A DNA stretch of 64,000 bases from Gloeophyllum trabeum ATCC 11539 (Eukaryota; Basidiomycota; Agaricomycetes; Gloeophyllales; Gloeophyllaceae), in assembly GCF_000344685.1 (NCBI RefSeq), contig NW_006920412.1:909705-973704 (forward strand), read 5' to 3'. This document shows, one piece after another, positions 46,896 through 61,662 of the stretch (within the stretch, counting starts at the first letter, position 1; each line of letters opens with the position of its first letter). A program made the position numbers and the translations under genes. Below the pieces are notes generated by a model that was not told where the DNA came from, did no database searches, and saw only the letters and a list, made by a program, of their open reading frames with translations.

Positions 46896-47342
46896 TTCAA
46901 CAACTTGCTGTGGGCTAGAGACATGATCAGTGACGAATCAGAGGAGATGGGTAAAAGCTGTACGTACAGCAGAACCTATTCGTAGAGGTCTTGATAACAT
47001 TCAAGTAGAGCGCCACACCCCTCGCCGCTGAGGTCAGCTAACCCAGACACTGCAAAATATACCCCTTGAAGTGATAGATCAAGCCTGAAGTGGTGAGCGT
47101 CTGGTGCAGACCGTTGTTCGTGCCACACCATAGCCACATCCGTGACCACAAAGCAACCCAATTTGTCACGATTCGATGGCTCCGCGCTATTTGATTGGCT
47201 CGTCTACACTGATATCTTCGAAAGCACAAAGAGGGACACGAGGTATATGAGCAAATTAGAATGCGAAGAGTATATCATTTTGTATCCACACATCGACACA
47301 CCACCACACGCAGCGTCTATCAACTATGCATAGCATCTAGAA
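46896..47342. other. Intergenic region between F-box and ATP2 genes
   Basis: About 450 bp holding the F-box promoter and the ATP2 3' region. No coding segment or repeat was recognised. Confidence 0.55.
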
Positions 47343-49261
<1,919 letters not shown>

Positions 49262-50233
49262 CGTCGACGACAGTGGTGTTGAATATACCAGCGACGTCGG
49301 TCGGGGTCGCCTTCGGCCCATTTTTCAGTTGGCACTCCGCCCAATCTCCGACGGCTCACCCGGCGCGTTCCGATCTAAGTACCAGCAAGTACTGCTGCAC
49401 GCGAGGCGTGTTCATTGACGGCAAATATACGTGTTTAGCTTCCGTATAGCACAGTGACGCAGATGATGGAATGATATCTAGTCTATAGTACGAAAATCCA
49501 GTCCCCGACTTCTGGTGGATTCACGATGAATGCATTATGTAGACCAGTCCAAGACTATGACCTCCTTCAGGTATTACCCCGCGCTACCCCCCCCCCCCTT
49601 TCGCATCTATTGGGACTTCGATTTTCCTGATACCCAAACTTCTTCGCAGACCTGATATACCAGCCTGGAGTTAGCACTCGACCACTACCTTATGCAGTAT
49701 ATTCAAGTCCTGACATGGAGCTTCCCTCTGACTCTCGCAACATTCTCGAATACCACTAAAAGTATTCACGTACGTTAATGTTCACATTGGTTCTGCGAGT
49801 CGCCGCCTTCCTGTTGAGATTTATGAGTTATTTATATATAACGCAGAAGCTCAAGTACATGTAACAGGCCACCGTCAGAACAACTGCGAGGTTCACCCTT
49901 GAACCGTCCGCTAGGTCGCGAAAGATCACGACATTTTATTCCTGTAGGTGCAGGCAAACGAATTGAAGCCCTCCCCCCAGGACGTGAAGTACCATCAGGC
50001 TTCTTACCTTCTGCACAGGTAGGGATGCGCGTTGGCTACCGTGTTGCCTGATCAGTTGCAGCAGAAATATTAGTGCCTTTCTATGTATAAATCAGTCTAA
50101 TCAGAGTAGCTCCTTGCTGCCGTGACCGAACATGCGTGCAGTCGTAGCAGAATCAAGATAGGAAGTGATATTGAATAGCATGCATGCGTTAGTATTGTCT
50201 AGAATACAGCGAAGACATTACGATCACAAGTCA
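49262..50233. other. ATP2 upstream and MFS 3' region
   Basis: About 970 bp without a recognised gene. It includes a 12-C homopolymer at 49587-49598 in the ATP2 upstream DNA. Short open frames only. Confidence 0.55.
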
Positions 50234-52751
50234 TCACAACACATAACGGAAGTCGAGATTTTCTCTATCGGTCAAATCAAGAAAGGCCTGTAATGACGAC
50301 CAGAAGTAAGTATTTCTTTCACTGCAAGAGCCAAGCAGGACACGTACTTTGTCCACCTTCTTTTCTACGACTGTCCCATTTTCGTTCTTCACTGTCACGT
50401 ACACGTCTTCATAGTTCTCGTCTCGCCGCTCATTATCACGGCGCTTGTTCTCGGACACACAGTATGCGCGTATGCCGAGAAGTATGCAGCAGTACACGAA
50501 GATGCACACGGTGATGACAGCCCATGGGACGTGGTTCCTACATCGCCCTCGGTGAAATTCTGAACCAAGTTTCCTGCACGCATTGCGCTCACCTTGGCTG
50601 GTACTTCTTCTTCCACATGAAGGGTCCTGGTCACGGAATTCGGTGAGGACATGGAAACACAGTAAACGAACCCACATACCTGCAGCATTCCCAATACCGT
50701 AGCCGATCAGAACGATGGCATTTGTCGTAGTACCTGGTGGCAAAAGAGTAGGTGAATTGTGCATTCACCCCCGTTGACCGAAGTGCGAACGCGTACGTTT
50801 TGTATGCCCTGCTGTGAGTTGTCCCACCCATGCCAGGAAAATGACGAAGGGCGTGATCCCAAATACTATAGGTGCAGAAAGTTAGATTAGGAACACAGCA
50901 GGTAGGAGATGATCGCAGACTGACTCGAGAGCCAGTACGAGAACAGCAACCCGACCCGGTTGTGGGACGGCAGGGTGTTGACAAGGATACAACCCAAAAT
51001 GGCCGGGATGCCCATGAGAGCACCAGCATATGCGCGGCCATTTGGAATGTACGTTGCGAGGGTGACCCCAGCATAAATGGTGACAACTGCTACCGCTCAG
51101 TAATCGTAATATCTCGATGCAGTAGCTACACTCACTCTCAACGACGCCATCTACACAGCCCAGGAGGGTGGTCTGAATGGTGCTGAATCCGAACTCATTA
51201 ACAATAAGTTGGCGTTGGTTGGTCAGCTAGATGACGTTGTCAGCGGGTGTACTGGAAGGGACAAGCAGCGCATGCATACAGAATTGATAACTTGGCTGAA
51301 AATATGCTCGAGTCAGATACGCGCCTAAATCGAAGCAAACATTCTACTTACGAGATGGCCGCGAAGAAGAAGAACATATAAGTCTTGGGATCCTTGAAGG
51401 ACTCGATGAGCCTGTGTGGGTATCAGCCAAGCCGGCTGAAATGAGGTCACACGATGATGCCCACTGTTCTTTCTTGAATCGCTTGTTCTCTACACCCGCT
51501 TGGTTGACCTTGATCCGCTCAACGGCGAGCACTCGCTCTTGTTCGGTGAGGAACCAAGCATTCGCCGGAGAATCGGGGAAAAGGAACCTATCCGATTCAC
51601 TACAGCTATGCTACCAGCGATGGATGGAACAACGTACCAGAATAGCACGGCGGTGATCAGGGTGATGATACCCGTAATGATCATCAGCCTAACAGAATGT
51701 GAGATGTGTAACTTGATCCCGGGTGCCTGAGCCATAATCGCTCACTAACCATTGCCACGGCATAAAGTTGTCGGTCTGGGTGTGAAGCACGCCGAAGGCG
51801 ATGAAACCCAAGACGATGACTGCGACACCATTCATGAGGACTATGCGAAATTATTAGCAACTGTCCCAGCATGTTGGTGCGTTTCACATACACCAATAAC
51901 CAACCCGCTGTGTCTGTTCCCCCCGGGTGTAGAACATGGACGTCACAATCATGAAGCCAGGGGTGATAGCACCTATACCCATTGAAGTTAGATTAACTGA
52001 GGGCGTTCGTCGGGCAAATCCGATTACCTTCTGCCATGCCCATTATAAATCGAACAGCAAAAAGTGCTCCGAACGATTTACAAGCTGCATGCGAGCACAA
52101 TGCGATTGCCCATATGAAAATGTTAATACTGTTATTTGGAGAGATCAGACATGCGACGAGGCAAGAATCCTGCCCAAATACCTCATCCATTTGCCAACTG
52201 GGAACCGTTGAAGGGCCAGATTCTGTGGCCACTCGAATGCAAGATAACTTAGATAAAATATCGTTCCTAGCCAGTTGAACTGGTTTTGGTTTAAGTGGGC
52301 GCCAGGTCTATGTCAGGATCAGCTGATATGCACGGTACTTCTCCTACTCCCACTTACAAGATGCCGAGTACGGCTGACTGTCCGAGAGTCGTCTTATCGG
52401 CGAATTGCATTCTGTATATGCTTGAGCTGCGTAACCGATAGTAGCTGGAGGGCGACTTACAGGTACAAGACTTGCCAGAGCCAAGTGCGAGGTCAGATCG
52501 ACGCGTTTCCTCGTACCTGATAATCACTTACTGCACATGAGAGGCAAAAGATGCCAGTCTATCTTTCGTCTGTTTCACAAGTCAATACTTGACGGACGCG
52601 TTATTCTCCGCATAACTCACCTCAGTCGTAAAGCTTCTTGTGGGTCGAGCGTGACATCCTTCCCGGCCACCAGCTGCGCGGCCGCATCGGCCTCGCTCGC
52701 GTCCACCGCGATCGGCGCGTGCTTTTCTGACCGGTCACTGCTCGAGTCCAT
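50234..52751 (-). CDS. MFS transporter, allantoate/anion permease family
   Basis: ATG 52751 starts MDSSSDRSEKHAPIAVDASE, a soluble head. Many small exons follow: KIDWHLLPLMC begins transmembrane helix 1, then ADKTTLGQSAVLGIL, NQFNWLGTIFYLSYLAFEW, FGALFAVRFIMGMAEG, TPGFMIVTSMFYTRGEQ and VLMNGVAVIVLGFIAFGVLH. The C-terminal half contains VPWAVITVCIFVYCCILLGI. The tail is ENKRRDNERRDENYED and ends DRENLDFRYVL at 50234. The pattern is that of the 12-helix Dal5/anion:cation symporter group, which carries allantoate, nicotinate, biotin-like or other organic anions. The substrate is not predictable here. It is divergent from CLP1. Confidence 0.85.
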
Positions 52752-53475
52752 GCAGGCGTATGTCAAGACGAGAGCGAGGGAAGGGTGTGGGACTGGTTGC
52801 CTCGCCCGCTGTTTATAAGTGATGGAGATAGCTCAGCCGAGTCCGAGTCTTCTTCTTCTCGGACAGGTCAACCAACGAGCATAGACGCTTGCTGGCATGG
52901 CGCATGTTTCCTGTGGATCCATGATCGATTGTACACTTTGAGACCTTTACACAATCTCCGCCGAGAACGGCGTGATGACGGCTCCGGAAGGCAGTAATAT
53001 AAATACTGTTCCCAGCCAGCTTGACATGAACAATTCCGGCTGCGCTAGGCAAACGCCTTGTCTGTGACTGCGTTCGAGAGGAGGGCACAGATTTCTCGTC
53101 CTGGTAGCCGAGCTTGTGCCTTGGGCTGACACTGAAAGACCGACGCTTGGCTTGTGCACCTTTCATTTGCCTCCGCTGTCCGAACCTGGTTCGAACACGT
53201 GGGAGCAGTCTGTTATTCTTATTCTGCAAATTGAAACAGACCCAGTCAGGACCCAGTCTGCTCAGCTGTTCATCGTTCTGATTCGACAAGGGCTTGTCTG
53301 AGACACGTTCCGTGAGCGCCTGAAGCTCTGCTGGATAACGGCTTTGCGACGGCCGGTGTATGCAGAAGCTTCATATCCAGTTTTCATCTCCTCAGAAGCA
53401 GAGTCGCGAAGATTTTCCAGCTTAGTCCCGGTCAGACATATATAGGACACTGCAGTTCTCTCCACAACGAGGCCG
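52752..53475. other. Divergent promoter between MFS and CLP1 genes
   Basis: About 720 bp shared upstream DNA, with CACGTG at 53196-53201. Short open frames on both strands show no family resemblance. Confidence 0.5.
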
Positions 53476-55413
53476 ATGAGCATGGACCCGCAGGGCACTG
53501 CGGCGCCATCGAAAGAATGGGTACTCGCGCCTGAAACAGAATACCGGTTCGAGCTGGACGCCGGCACATCCTTGGCTGTGAAGGTGCGTTTGGACGTGCA
53601 GTCAGAATTACGCTGTCGGTCTTGTCGCCAACCCATCGCAATGTAACGCCTCGCGTAGCTCACAAGCGGGCAAGCAGAAGTCTTCGGAGCGGAACTGGTG
53701 GAGGGCAAAGCCTATGTCTTTGGATACGAGTGTAAGGCCGCGGTATATACCTGGCTGGGATGTACCATAGAGATGAGTGCAATACTATCCTTGCACGCTG
53801 CGCCGTGTGGGCTTATGGAAGGTATCCCTGCACGTTATCGGCCAGCCCTCCACAGAATATGTCTCGGAAGAGACCCCTATGGCCGCCTATGCTAATGTGC
53901 ACACCGTGTTTGAACAGAGGCGCGTTCGTGCACTGCAAGCAATACACGGTTCACCCTTGTCTGATGGTGATAGTGGACCGTCAGACCCGCCCCGGGCGCT
54001 CGTCCTAGGCCCCGAGAACTCTGGCAAAACTTCCGTGTGCAAGATATTGGTCAACTACGCCGTTCGAACAGGGCAAGACTGGTCCCCTATCCTAGTCAAC
54101 GTAGACCCTAACGAGGTGCGTACCATCGGCGGCTTGCGCTCAGCCTGAACCAGACGACGTGAACAGGGAGGGTGGGCCGTCCCAGGCGCGATTTCCGCCG
54201 CATCAGTGAGCACCCCGATCGCGACCTCCTCGCCCGCGAACACGCTCGGTTCAGCAGCCTCATCCGCACCAGTCACGCACTCCTCGAACGCACTCCTTCC
54301 ATTAGCGTACTGGTACGGGCACGCAGAGCCCAAGCGCAACCCGCTGCTTATGGACAGGCTGATCCGCAACCTCGGGCAGAATGTGCAGGACAGAGACGAG
54401 GAGGTCGAGGCCGTCTGCTCGGGTCTCATCGTCGATACCCCCGCGGCGTTTGCGTCGACCACTGGCTCAGGCCTGAAGGAAGATCAGAGACAGGCGCTGA
54501 TCAAGTCCTGCGTCGACGCTTTTAACAGTGAGTGCTAGACGCGCTATGGCGCTCTCGGGGGATCAAGCCGCTCAACCATGCTTTTGCAGTCAATGTCATA
54601 CTAGTCGTCGGACACGAGAAGCTCACAGTCGAAATGCAGCGCATATACGGCGGTCGCATGGACGTGGTCAAAATACCAAAGTCAGGAGGTGTACGTTGGA
54701 AGTCTCCCTGTCGGGGTTTGCCTCACCGCGGCTCAATCGGACATACAGGTCGTCGAGCTGGATCGCAGCTACCGCGAGCGCATCCACTCCTACCAGCTGC
54801 ATACCTACATGTACGGCCTGCGCATCGAGCCCCCTTCTGGCGTCGCCGACGCCACGCTCGGCGGGGAGCCTATCACCGACCTCACACTCGCGCCTTCCTC
54901 CATCCAGATCTCCTTCGACGATCTCTCGATATTCCGCGTCGGAGAAGGTGCGTGGACCATAACCTCCGTGCTGCCCGGCGGGAAGCGAGAAGTAAGAAGC
55001 CCACACTGACACACCCTTCCCATCCATCCCCTGACAGAATCAATGGCTCCCCAATCAGCCCTGCCAGTCGGCGCGACGCGCACGGTCTCTGAGATGCAGC
55101 CCGTGCAGGTGGATCCGGCCAAGAGCGGCTCGCGCCTCCTGAACGCCGTCCTCGCGCTGCTCTCCCCGCCCCATCCCGACGAGTCCGAGCGGTACGACGA
55201 GGAGATCCTCGACCTCACCGTCGTCGGCTTCCTGGTGATGTACGGCGCTTCCTTTCCCATCGCTACATAAACTCTGAGGAGCTGACCTTCCATTGTCTCT
55301 GAAGCACCGCGCTGGACGTGCCCAACCGTAAGATGACGATCCTCTCTCCCAATCAGGGTTCACTCGCTGGGCGAACCGCCATTGTCGGTTCCTTCGAGTG
55401 GTCCGAGCAATAG
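53476..55413 (+). CDS. CLP1: mRNA cleavage and polyadenylation factor Clp1
   Basis: This is a subunit of pre-mRNA 3'-end cleavage factor I, related to polynucleotide kinases. ATG 53476 begins MSMDPQGTAAPSKEW. Exon 2 (acceptor CGTAG near 53657) encodes LTSGQAEVFGAELVEGKAYV and TWLGCTIEM. The P-loop is LVLGPENSGKTS (about 53998-54035), followed by VNVDPNE, GGWAVPGAIS, LIVDTP and VILVVGHEKL. The C-terminal domain has ISFDDLSIFRVGEE, ALPVGATRTVSEMQPVQVDP and GRTAIVGSFEWSEQ. The join after RVGE uses donor GTGCGT near 54947, in phase. The join after TIEM (about 53776 to 53822) has no in-phase GT-AG solution that I could find; see findings. It is convergent with NDE1. Confidence 0.88.
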
Positions 55414-55665
55414 CGTAAGTGACGCGACGATGCCAGACGGCGTTCGGACAAGAAGTTATGTATAAGAAAAAATTACATCTATCCTACATCCGAGATATAA
55501 TGGTCGACTGGGCTGCAAAAGCCCTTTTGCATGTACGGTATCGGTGATCTAGCCACATACATAGACATCGTATCCAAACCGTTCGGCATCACCATTCAAG
55601 TCCGTCGATAACTGTCATCGAGTCCAAGCTCTCTGCCTCTATCAGCTGCCCCTTCCTTCTCCTTA

Positions 55666-58477
55666 TCACAACCGCGACAAATCCCGGCCCCAGACACCAC
55701 TGTAAAACATACTCAACACCAAAGCACGCAACCGCACCACCTAAAACCACTCACCGAATGACCCAATCAATCATCAACAGGGCCCGCGTGCGCATACTCA
55801 CCTGCTCGCTCCAGTACACGCTGCGCCAGGCGTACATGGCGACGAGCCCGCCCATGAAGCTGTACTTGCCTAGGTCGAACACGGCCGCGTTCCCGATATA
55901 CGCGAGGCTGCCCAAGTGCGCATACTTGAACGGCTTCGCGACGTCCTCGTCCTGGATCCGCACAGTGCCCTCCGCTGACTTGCTCTGCCGCGCGATTTTA
56001 GCGAACTTTTGCCCAAGGTATTTGCCCTGCTGCGAGGCCACTTGGGCCGTCTGGAGTGGTTCAGTAGTTAGTTAACAAGGATGTGCACGGGGATGAGGAG
56101 GGAGCACGCACGGCGGGTAAGGCGGTGATCTTGTTGCTGATTTCTTGCAGCATGACGGTCAGCTCGTTCAGCGTAAGGCTGTTGTCCCGATCCGAGTCGT
56201 ACAACTCAAACAGCTCCCGGACCTGAACGAATAAACATCAGTCGCGACTCGAGACACACACTCCTTGCTGCATACCTTGTCCAGATGCTTCTCCGTCATG
56301 GGCATCTTCTGCTTAATTCGCGAGGCTGTCAGGAAAGCCCGTCAGCCTACCATCCTACTCATAACCGAGGACTCCCCCGCTCACCCATCAACTCCCACTC
56401 CTCAAAATCGATCTTCCCATCCTTATTCCTATCACACTGGTCCACCAACTCCAGCAAATACCTCAACACACTCGTCTCGATCGTCGCGCAGTCCCCAATC
56501 GCGTACACCTCGCCCGCAGGCGCGCCCTTGACCCTTAGATGCGCGTCGACCTCGATCGCCTTCTTGTGCACCTGGTTCGGCAGCAAGTTCGACACCCGCT
56601 GGGTGAACGGGTTCATCGCGATCCCCGTCGACCACAGCACAAAGTTCGCGGGCACCTCGAGCGTCGCGATCGACCCGTCCGCGTGACGCTGCGTGAACAC
56701 GACCTTGTCCGGGTGCACTTCTTTCACGCGTGCATTCGTAATCACGTTCACGCCGTCGCGCGAGAATTTGTCTTCGGCGTATTTCCAGATCGCTTCAGAG
56801 TACTGGGGACCTGTGTTAGTGCGGGACAGAGGGGAAGAACTGTATGCGTACCGTGTTGAGGATGTGCTCACGACTTTGGATGACGTGGATGGATACTTGC
56901 TGTCGAAGGAGTTTGGGGTACTGTAGAACGCACATAAGCCTCTGGTAGACAAATGGACTGAGACACCCACATAGTTCATCAGGTCTTCCTGGCACAAGTC
57001 ATAGATCTCGGCGGCAGCCTCAACGCCAGTCGGCCCGCCTCCACAAACCACAAAACTCAGCAGCCGCTTCCTATCCTCGGGATCGCACGTCGGCAAGCTC
57101 GCCGCCTCAAAGTTATCAATGATCCGCCTTCGTATGCTCCGCGCATCGCTGATCGTCTTCAGCTGGAAGCAGTTCTCCAGGCCCGGCACGCCGTGCGTCG
57201 ACGATACCGACCCGCACGCGATGACCAGCTTGTCGTACGGGAGGTACATGCGCTGCGGCTCGGTGCCCGGGACCGCCACGGCTTCGATCTCGAGCAGGCG
57301 GTCGTGCATGACCAGGTCGACGGCCTTGGCGTCGATGAAGTGCCCGTGCAGGCGGGCGATGACTTTGCGGAGCGGCTCGACGAGTGAGCGCGGTTGGACG
57401 GTGCCCACAGCGGCAGCTGGGAAGAGTTATGGCGGGTAGTCAGGAAGTGGAGGGATACTCACATGGAAGGAGAGGGGTGAAGGTTGTGTAGGTATCTGGA
57501 GCGACTACTGTGACATGGTAGTCGCCCGCGTGCAGTGATTGCAGAACGGAGACTGCCTGAATGGGAGTCAGACCAGTTCTCTACACTGCGGACAAAGACG
57601 AATGTCCGACTGTCGAGCATGCCGGAGCATCTGCCGGGAGGGAGAACACTTTCATGGCATGGATCTTGCTGCTCCATGACCAGGACATGAAGAGTGTCCT
57701 TGAAATGGACAAACAAATGTCTGCAGGACATTTACAAGTCTCCGACAATTACATCCGGCTCACGTATTCTTTATCTCGTTATCATGTTCCACTGAGGATC
57801 ACTCAGAGATTTCACTGGGGACAAAGAACGATGCCCGGTGCTGGACAGTCCAGGGGAGAGGGGGCACCCGCAGGACAAAGGGAGCATCGGAATATAATCC
57901 CCCCCTCCGCAATGGAAGTCCGATGTCCTGCGGCGGGCGACGGAACATCGGTCTTTGCCCTCAGTGAAAGTGTTCTCCCACCCATCCGGTGAAAGACCAA
58001 TGTCCGGTGACGGGACATCGGTCCTGGGGCAAAATGCTAATGAGAGGTGATACTCACTCCCCAACCGCCGCCGACGATGACCAGCCTCGGCTTAGCAGCA
58101 ATCTTCGCATACTCTTCGTCCTCGTTGTCGTCCACTAGCGTGCTAGCGATCGGGAGATTCTTCGGGCCTCCCCTTTCCGGGTGCAGCGCGAGGGGACTGA
58201 CGGGGACGCGATCGACGTGGGCCTCGGTGTACGTGAACGCGTCGTGGACAAAGATAGCGCCGGTGATGAACGCGAGCCCGACTACGGACGACGCGACGAG
58301 GTAGCCGCCGTACCTGGCGACGGTGAGGGTGCGTCGGACGAAAGGTCGTGAGCGGAAGCCGCGCTCGGGGGCGGTGGACGCGAGGCGGAGGTGGCTGAGG
58401 CGGCCATTGGGGACGCGGGCGGGGGCGGAGAGCGGGCGGACGAGGGTTGTCTGGAGGAAGCGCTGTCGAGGAAGCAT
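55666..58477 (-). CDS. NDE1: External alternative NADH:ubiquinone oxidoreductase with EF-hand
   Basis: A single-polypeptide, rotenone-insensitive NADH dehydrogenase of the mitochondrial inner membrane, probably facing the intermembrane space. ATG 58477 gives an Arg-rich presequence (MLPRQRFLQTTLVR), then a hydrophobic anchor (YGGYLVASSVVGLAFITGA). The FAD-binding site is RLVIVGGGWGA, split by the first intron. The NADH-binding site is LLSFVVCGGGPTGVEAAAEI. An EF-hand (DQCDRNKDGKIDFEEWELM) sits in the insertion typical of calcium-regulated NDE proteins, with a second related DSDRDNSLT segment. The last exon restores the conserved end RGVWGRDLSRL, stop at 55666. The first intron (57557-58057) is 501 bp, about nine times the usual size. 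Confidence 0.92.
57557..58057 (-). repeat. Inverted-repeat insertion filling an NDE1 intron
   Basis: This oversized intron has GTGAGT at its 5' end and CATTCAG at its 3' end. Inside, GGGAGAACACTTTCA (57640-57654) is repeated in inverted orientation at 57965-57979. GACC(A/G)ATGTCC and GGACATCGGTC motifs recur, including a hairpin at about 57989-58022. There is no coding content. It resembles an aged MITE-like or other foldback insertion that was kept because it landed in an intron. Confidence 0.65.
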
Positions 58478-59524
58478 CCCGCCCAGCAGTGAAGCACTCA
58501 CGACGGCGGCTCTGGCGTATCGTTCAGGCGACGACGACGACGTTTACTCGAGGAGCTGAGTCTGACGTCACAAGGTCTATTTTTACGTTGCCGCTGTGGC
58601 ACTGACTTGTGCTTTTACCAGGAGTCCAAGTTCACTCGTCCAATATATGTCGCGGCTCTGTACGAGGGACGGGACATACTTTGGGCGAAGGTCACTGGCT
58701 TTGTAAATATCGACGTTCGCAGTCGTCGACTTCCAAGTCTCTCTCTCTAGGGGCTGGATAGTCATGTTGACCCGCTTCCACCAGGTAACGAGAAATAAAA
58801 TCATGCGCTTGGCCATGATCTGCACGAACTCTGGCTTGCCCAGCGGTATGTCTTGTTTTGTATGACCTGGAAATCACTGAGAGTAGACCACCATACGAGC
58901 AATTTCCGTCACCCACGATCACAATTTATGACCTTGCATGCCACGCGAATGAACGGAGAGCCAACCCCCACGTAAAGTATCTATGTACCCTACAGGTACG
59001 ATGTGCGCTTCGTGCCGATGACTATTGACGCCATGGGTCGGCGTTGCGCATAGATCTTCGTTCGCGGGTTAGGCTTTACAAAGTCGACAGCCAGAGGGAA
59101 GGCACCATGTCCTCTCGAGGGTCGGTGAAGACTTGGTCTCTCAATCTGATGGGAGGCCCTTGTCCTTCAACCAGTGGGTTCGGTGGTGTCCTTCATGCAT
59201 ATGCCCGACACGGATGTCCCATGCAATAGTTAGTTTGAAGCCAGACGTTGTAAATGAAATGTAGCTCTGGACCATTGTATGATCGAGTGATACAGGCACA
59301 CACTACCAGTGCCAGCCTGATCAGGGGAGCTGCTCTCCAAATATCCTGCTACAGCTTTAGTAGAGTCCGGTAGCAGGCTAAAATAAAAGCATTTCTCCAG
59401 TTCTTGCGGGCAACACGTCTGAAACGGCTGCGCATGCCTGGCAGTTTCCTGGCGTAACGATCCAGTATTTCTCTTGGACTTCGGACCCCAATTTCCACCC
59501 TTCCTGCCTCTTACCACGTCCACC
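58478..59524. other. Divergent intergenic region between NDE1 and gmd
   Basis: About 1.05 kb with no recognised gene. Open frames under 130 codons show no family resemblance. It should contain both promoters. Confidence 0.5.
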
Positions 59525-60984
59525 ATGAGCTCCCAGATCCACGACACGCCGACGGCCCCGCTGATCAAGCTGAACCTGCCCTCGCCAGAGGAGTACTTCA
59601 AGCGCAAGGTCGCCCTCATATCCGGTAACGGTCTCTGCTTTTCCCTCGATACGGCATCTCACTCGCCGGGACTGCGGCAGGCATCACGGGCCAAGATGGA
59701 TCGTACTTGTGCGTTGACCAGCCATCTCGGCTGAGATATCCGTCTTATCTGACACTCGCAGGACGGAGCTTTTGTTGTCGAAGGGATATGAGGTCCATGG
59801 GATCATTCGGCGGTCGTCCAGCTTCAACACTGGTCGTCTGCACCATTTGTACGAGGATCAGCATGAGCGTACGTGTCCGATTCTCATCCTTCAAGGCTGT
59901 CTGCTTATATATAGCAAAGGTCCCGGCAAGTTCAAGCTACACTATGGTGACCTGAGCGACAGTACGAATTTGGTCTACATCATCGCCCAAGTCCAACCTA
60001 CCGAGGTGTACAACCTGGGCGCCCAGTCTCACGTCAAAGTCTCGTTCGAGATGGCCGAATACACAGGAGACGTAGACGGTCTCGGGACCCTGCGTCTCCT
60101 AGACGCCATCCGTACCTGCGGGCTGGAGAAGCACGTCCGCTTCTACCAAGCCTCCACGTCCGAGCTGTACGGCAAGGTCGTCGAGACGCCGCAGAGCGAG
60201 ACGACCCCGTTCTACCCGCGCAGCCCGTACGGCGTCGCGAAGCTGTACGCGTACTGGATCGTCGTGAACTACCGCGAGGCGTACGGCATGTACGCGTGCA
60301 ACGGGATCTTGTTCAACCACGAGAGCCCCAGGCGCGGCCGGACGTTCGTGACGAGGAAGATCTCCCGCGCGGCTGCTGATATCCACCTTGGCAAGCAGTC
60401 GTGCTTGTACTTGGGTAACATCGACGCAAAACGTGACTGGGGCCATGGTATGTCCTTGTACTCCCTACGTTCCTGTGGCAGCTCTAACCTCACTTACCAC
60501 AGCTCGTGATTATGTGGAGGGGATGTGGATGATGTTGCAGCAGTCCGCGCCGGAGGATTTCGTGCTCGCCACAGGAGAAACCCACCCCGTACGAGAGTTT
60601 GTAGAAAAGGCCTTTGGCGTTCTGGGTACCCAGATCCGGTATGTTTGGTTATTTAAAAATTGAAGTTGAGCTAATCGCTATTGCCGCGTACCATAGCTGG
60701 CAAGGGTCCGGGGTAGACGAGGAAGGCATCGACGTCAAAACGGGTAAAGTGATCGTCAAAGTCGACCCTCGTTATTTCCGTCCAGCGGAAGTAGAGTATG
60801 TGTTCACTTCGCCAATCTATACGTACGTGCTGAGCGCGGTCTCTCTAGCCTCCTCCTTGGTAAACCTACCAAAGCGGAGCGGCTGCTTGGCTGGAAGCGC
60901 AAAGTCAACTTTGATCAGCTGGTCCGGGAGATGGTGGAGGCGGACCTCAAGGCCGCGAAGAGCCTTGTGGAGGATCAAAATTAA
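59525..60984 (+). CDS. GDP-mannose 4,6-dehydratase
   Basis: This converts GDP-D-mannose to GDP-4-keto-6-deoxymannose, the first step to GDP-fucose, in the cytosol. ATG 59525 begins [20 protein letters not shown], then KVALIS joins through an intron to the NAD(P)-binding GITGQDGSY. Next are [30 protein letters not shown] and [14 protein letters not shown]. The active-site Ser and Tyr-x3-Lys lie in STSELYGKV and [30 protein letters not shown] and [16 protein letters not shown] are further family signatures. The end is [18 protein letters not shown] to 60984. Length is about 375 residues as expected. Fucose use in this fungus is inferred. Confidence 0.95.
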
Positions 60985-61662
60985 ACATTGCTCGCGCCTC
61001 GCCGCGATGGTGTAGGTCACTAATGGACAGACCTGCTGGTATCTTCGAAGGACTTATATAGAGGAAACGATACCAATGTAATATTTTGAATGCACGAGGA
61101 CTGTCGAAGGTTTAAGTATCTACTGTGCTCTCAGTTTACGTATCTAGGAGAAGAAACAGTTGCTAAGATTGAGCTCAAGAATTTCTTCAAGGCAATCCGT
61201 TGTTTGTATCTCCCTCCGGATCAGTTTCGAAGCAGCTGCAATTATGGACACATGTAATACACCGGACCACGGTGCCGACCATTATACAGAGAACTGAATG
61301 TGTACTCCAGAGACCGAGAACCGCCGCGAAACTAGCCTGCGTCCGCAGGTAGCCAGCAACAAAAGCAGAGAGCAGTGTTGAGAGAGATGAGATGAGGATG
61401 ATAAAAGGATATAAGCGAGTCTAAAAACAAGGGCAATGGCTCGGCCAGGCCGAGAGGAGAAGCAAACGAGCGTGGTGCGTCCGCGGACGAAAATACTTCC
61501 ATAATGATACGAGATACCCCTCCCAGCCAGCATGGTGATAGCGGTGCCGATGATATGTACGGCGGTATGAATTTTGCCCGTCCTTGCCCTTCCGAGTCCG
61601 GCGCCGCGGAGGGAGGAGTGATGTGCAGACGGGACGCATAGGGTCTATGGGGGAGAGCATAT
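60985..61662. other. Convergent intergenic region between gmd and G-gamma
   Basis: About 680 bp of presumed 3' untranslated regions. Short open frames only; no repeat or RNA gene recognised. Confidence 0.55.

Noticed and set aside
54990..55037. Second CLP1 splice anomaly after GGKRE
   Set aside because: An upstream donor (GTGCGT near 54947) joins in phase and restores the conserved RVGEE-S-MAPQSALPVG.
57459..57731. Separate small gene in the NDE1 intron
   Set aside because: The frame spans exon and intron; the conserved NDE1 reading requires this stretch to be spliced out.
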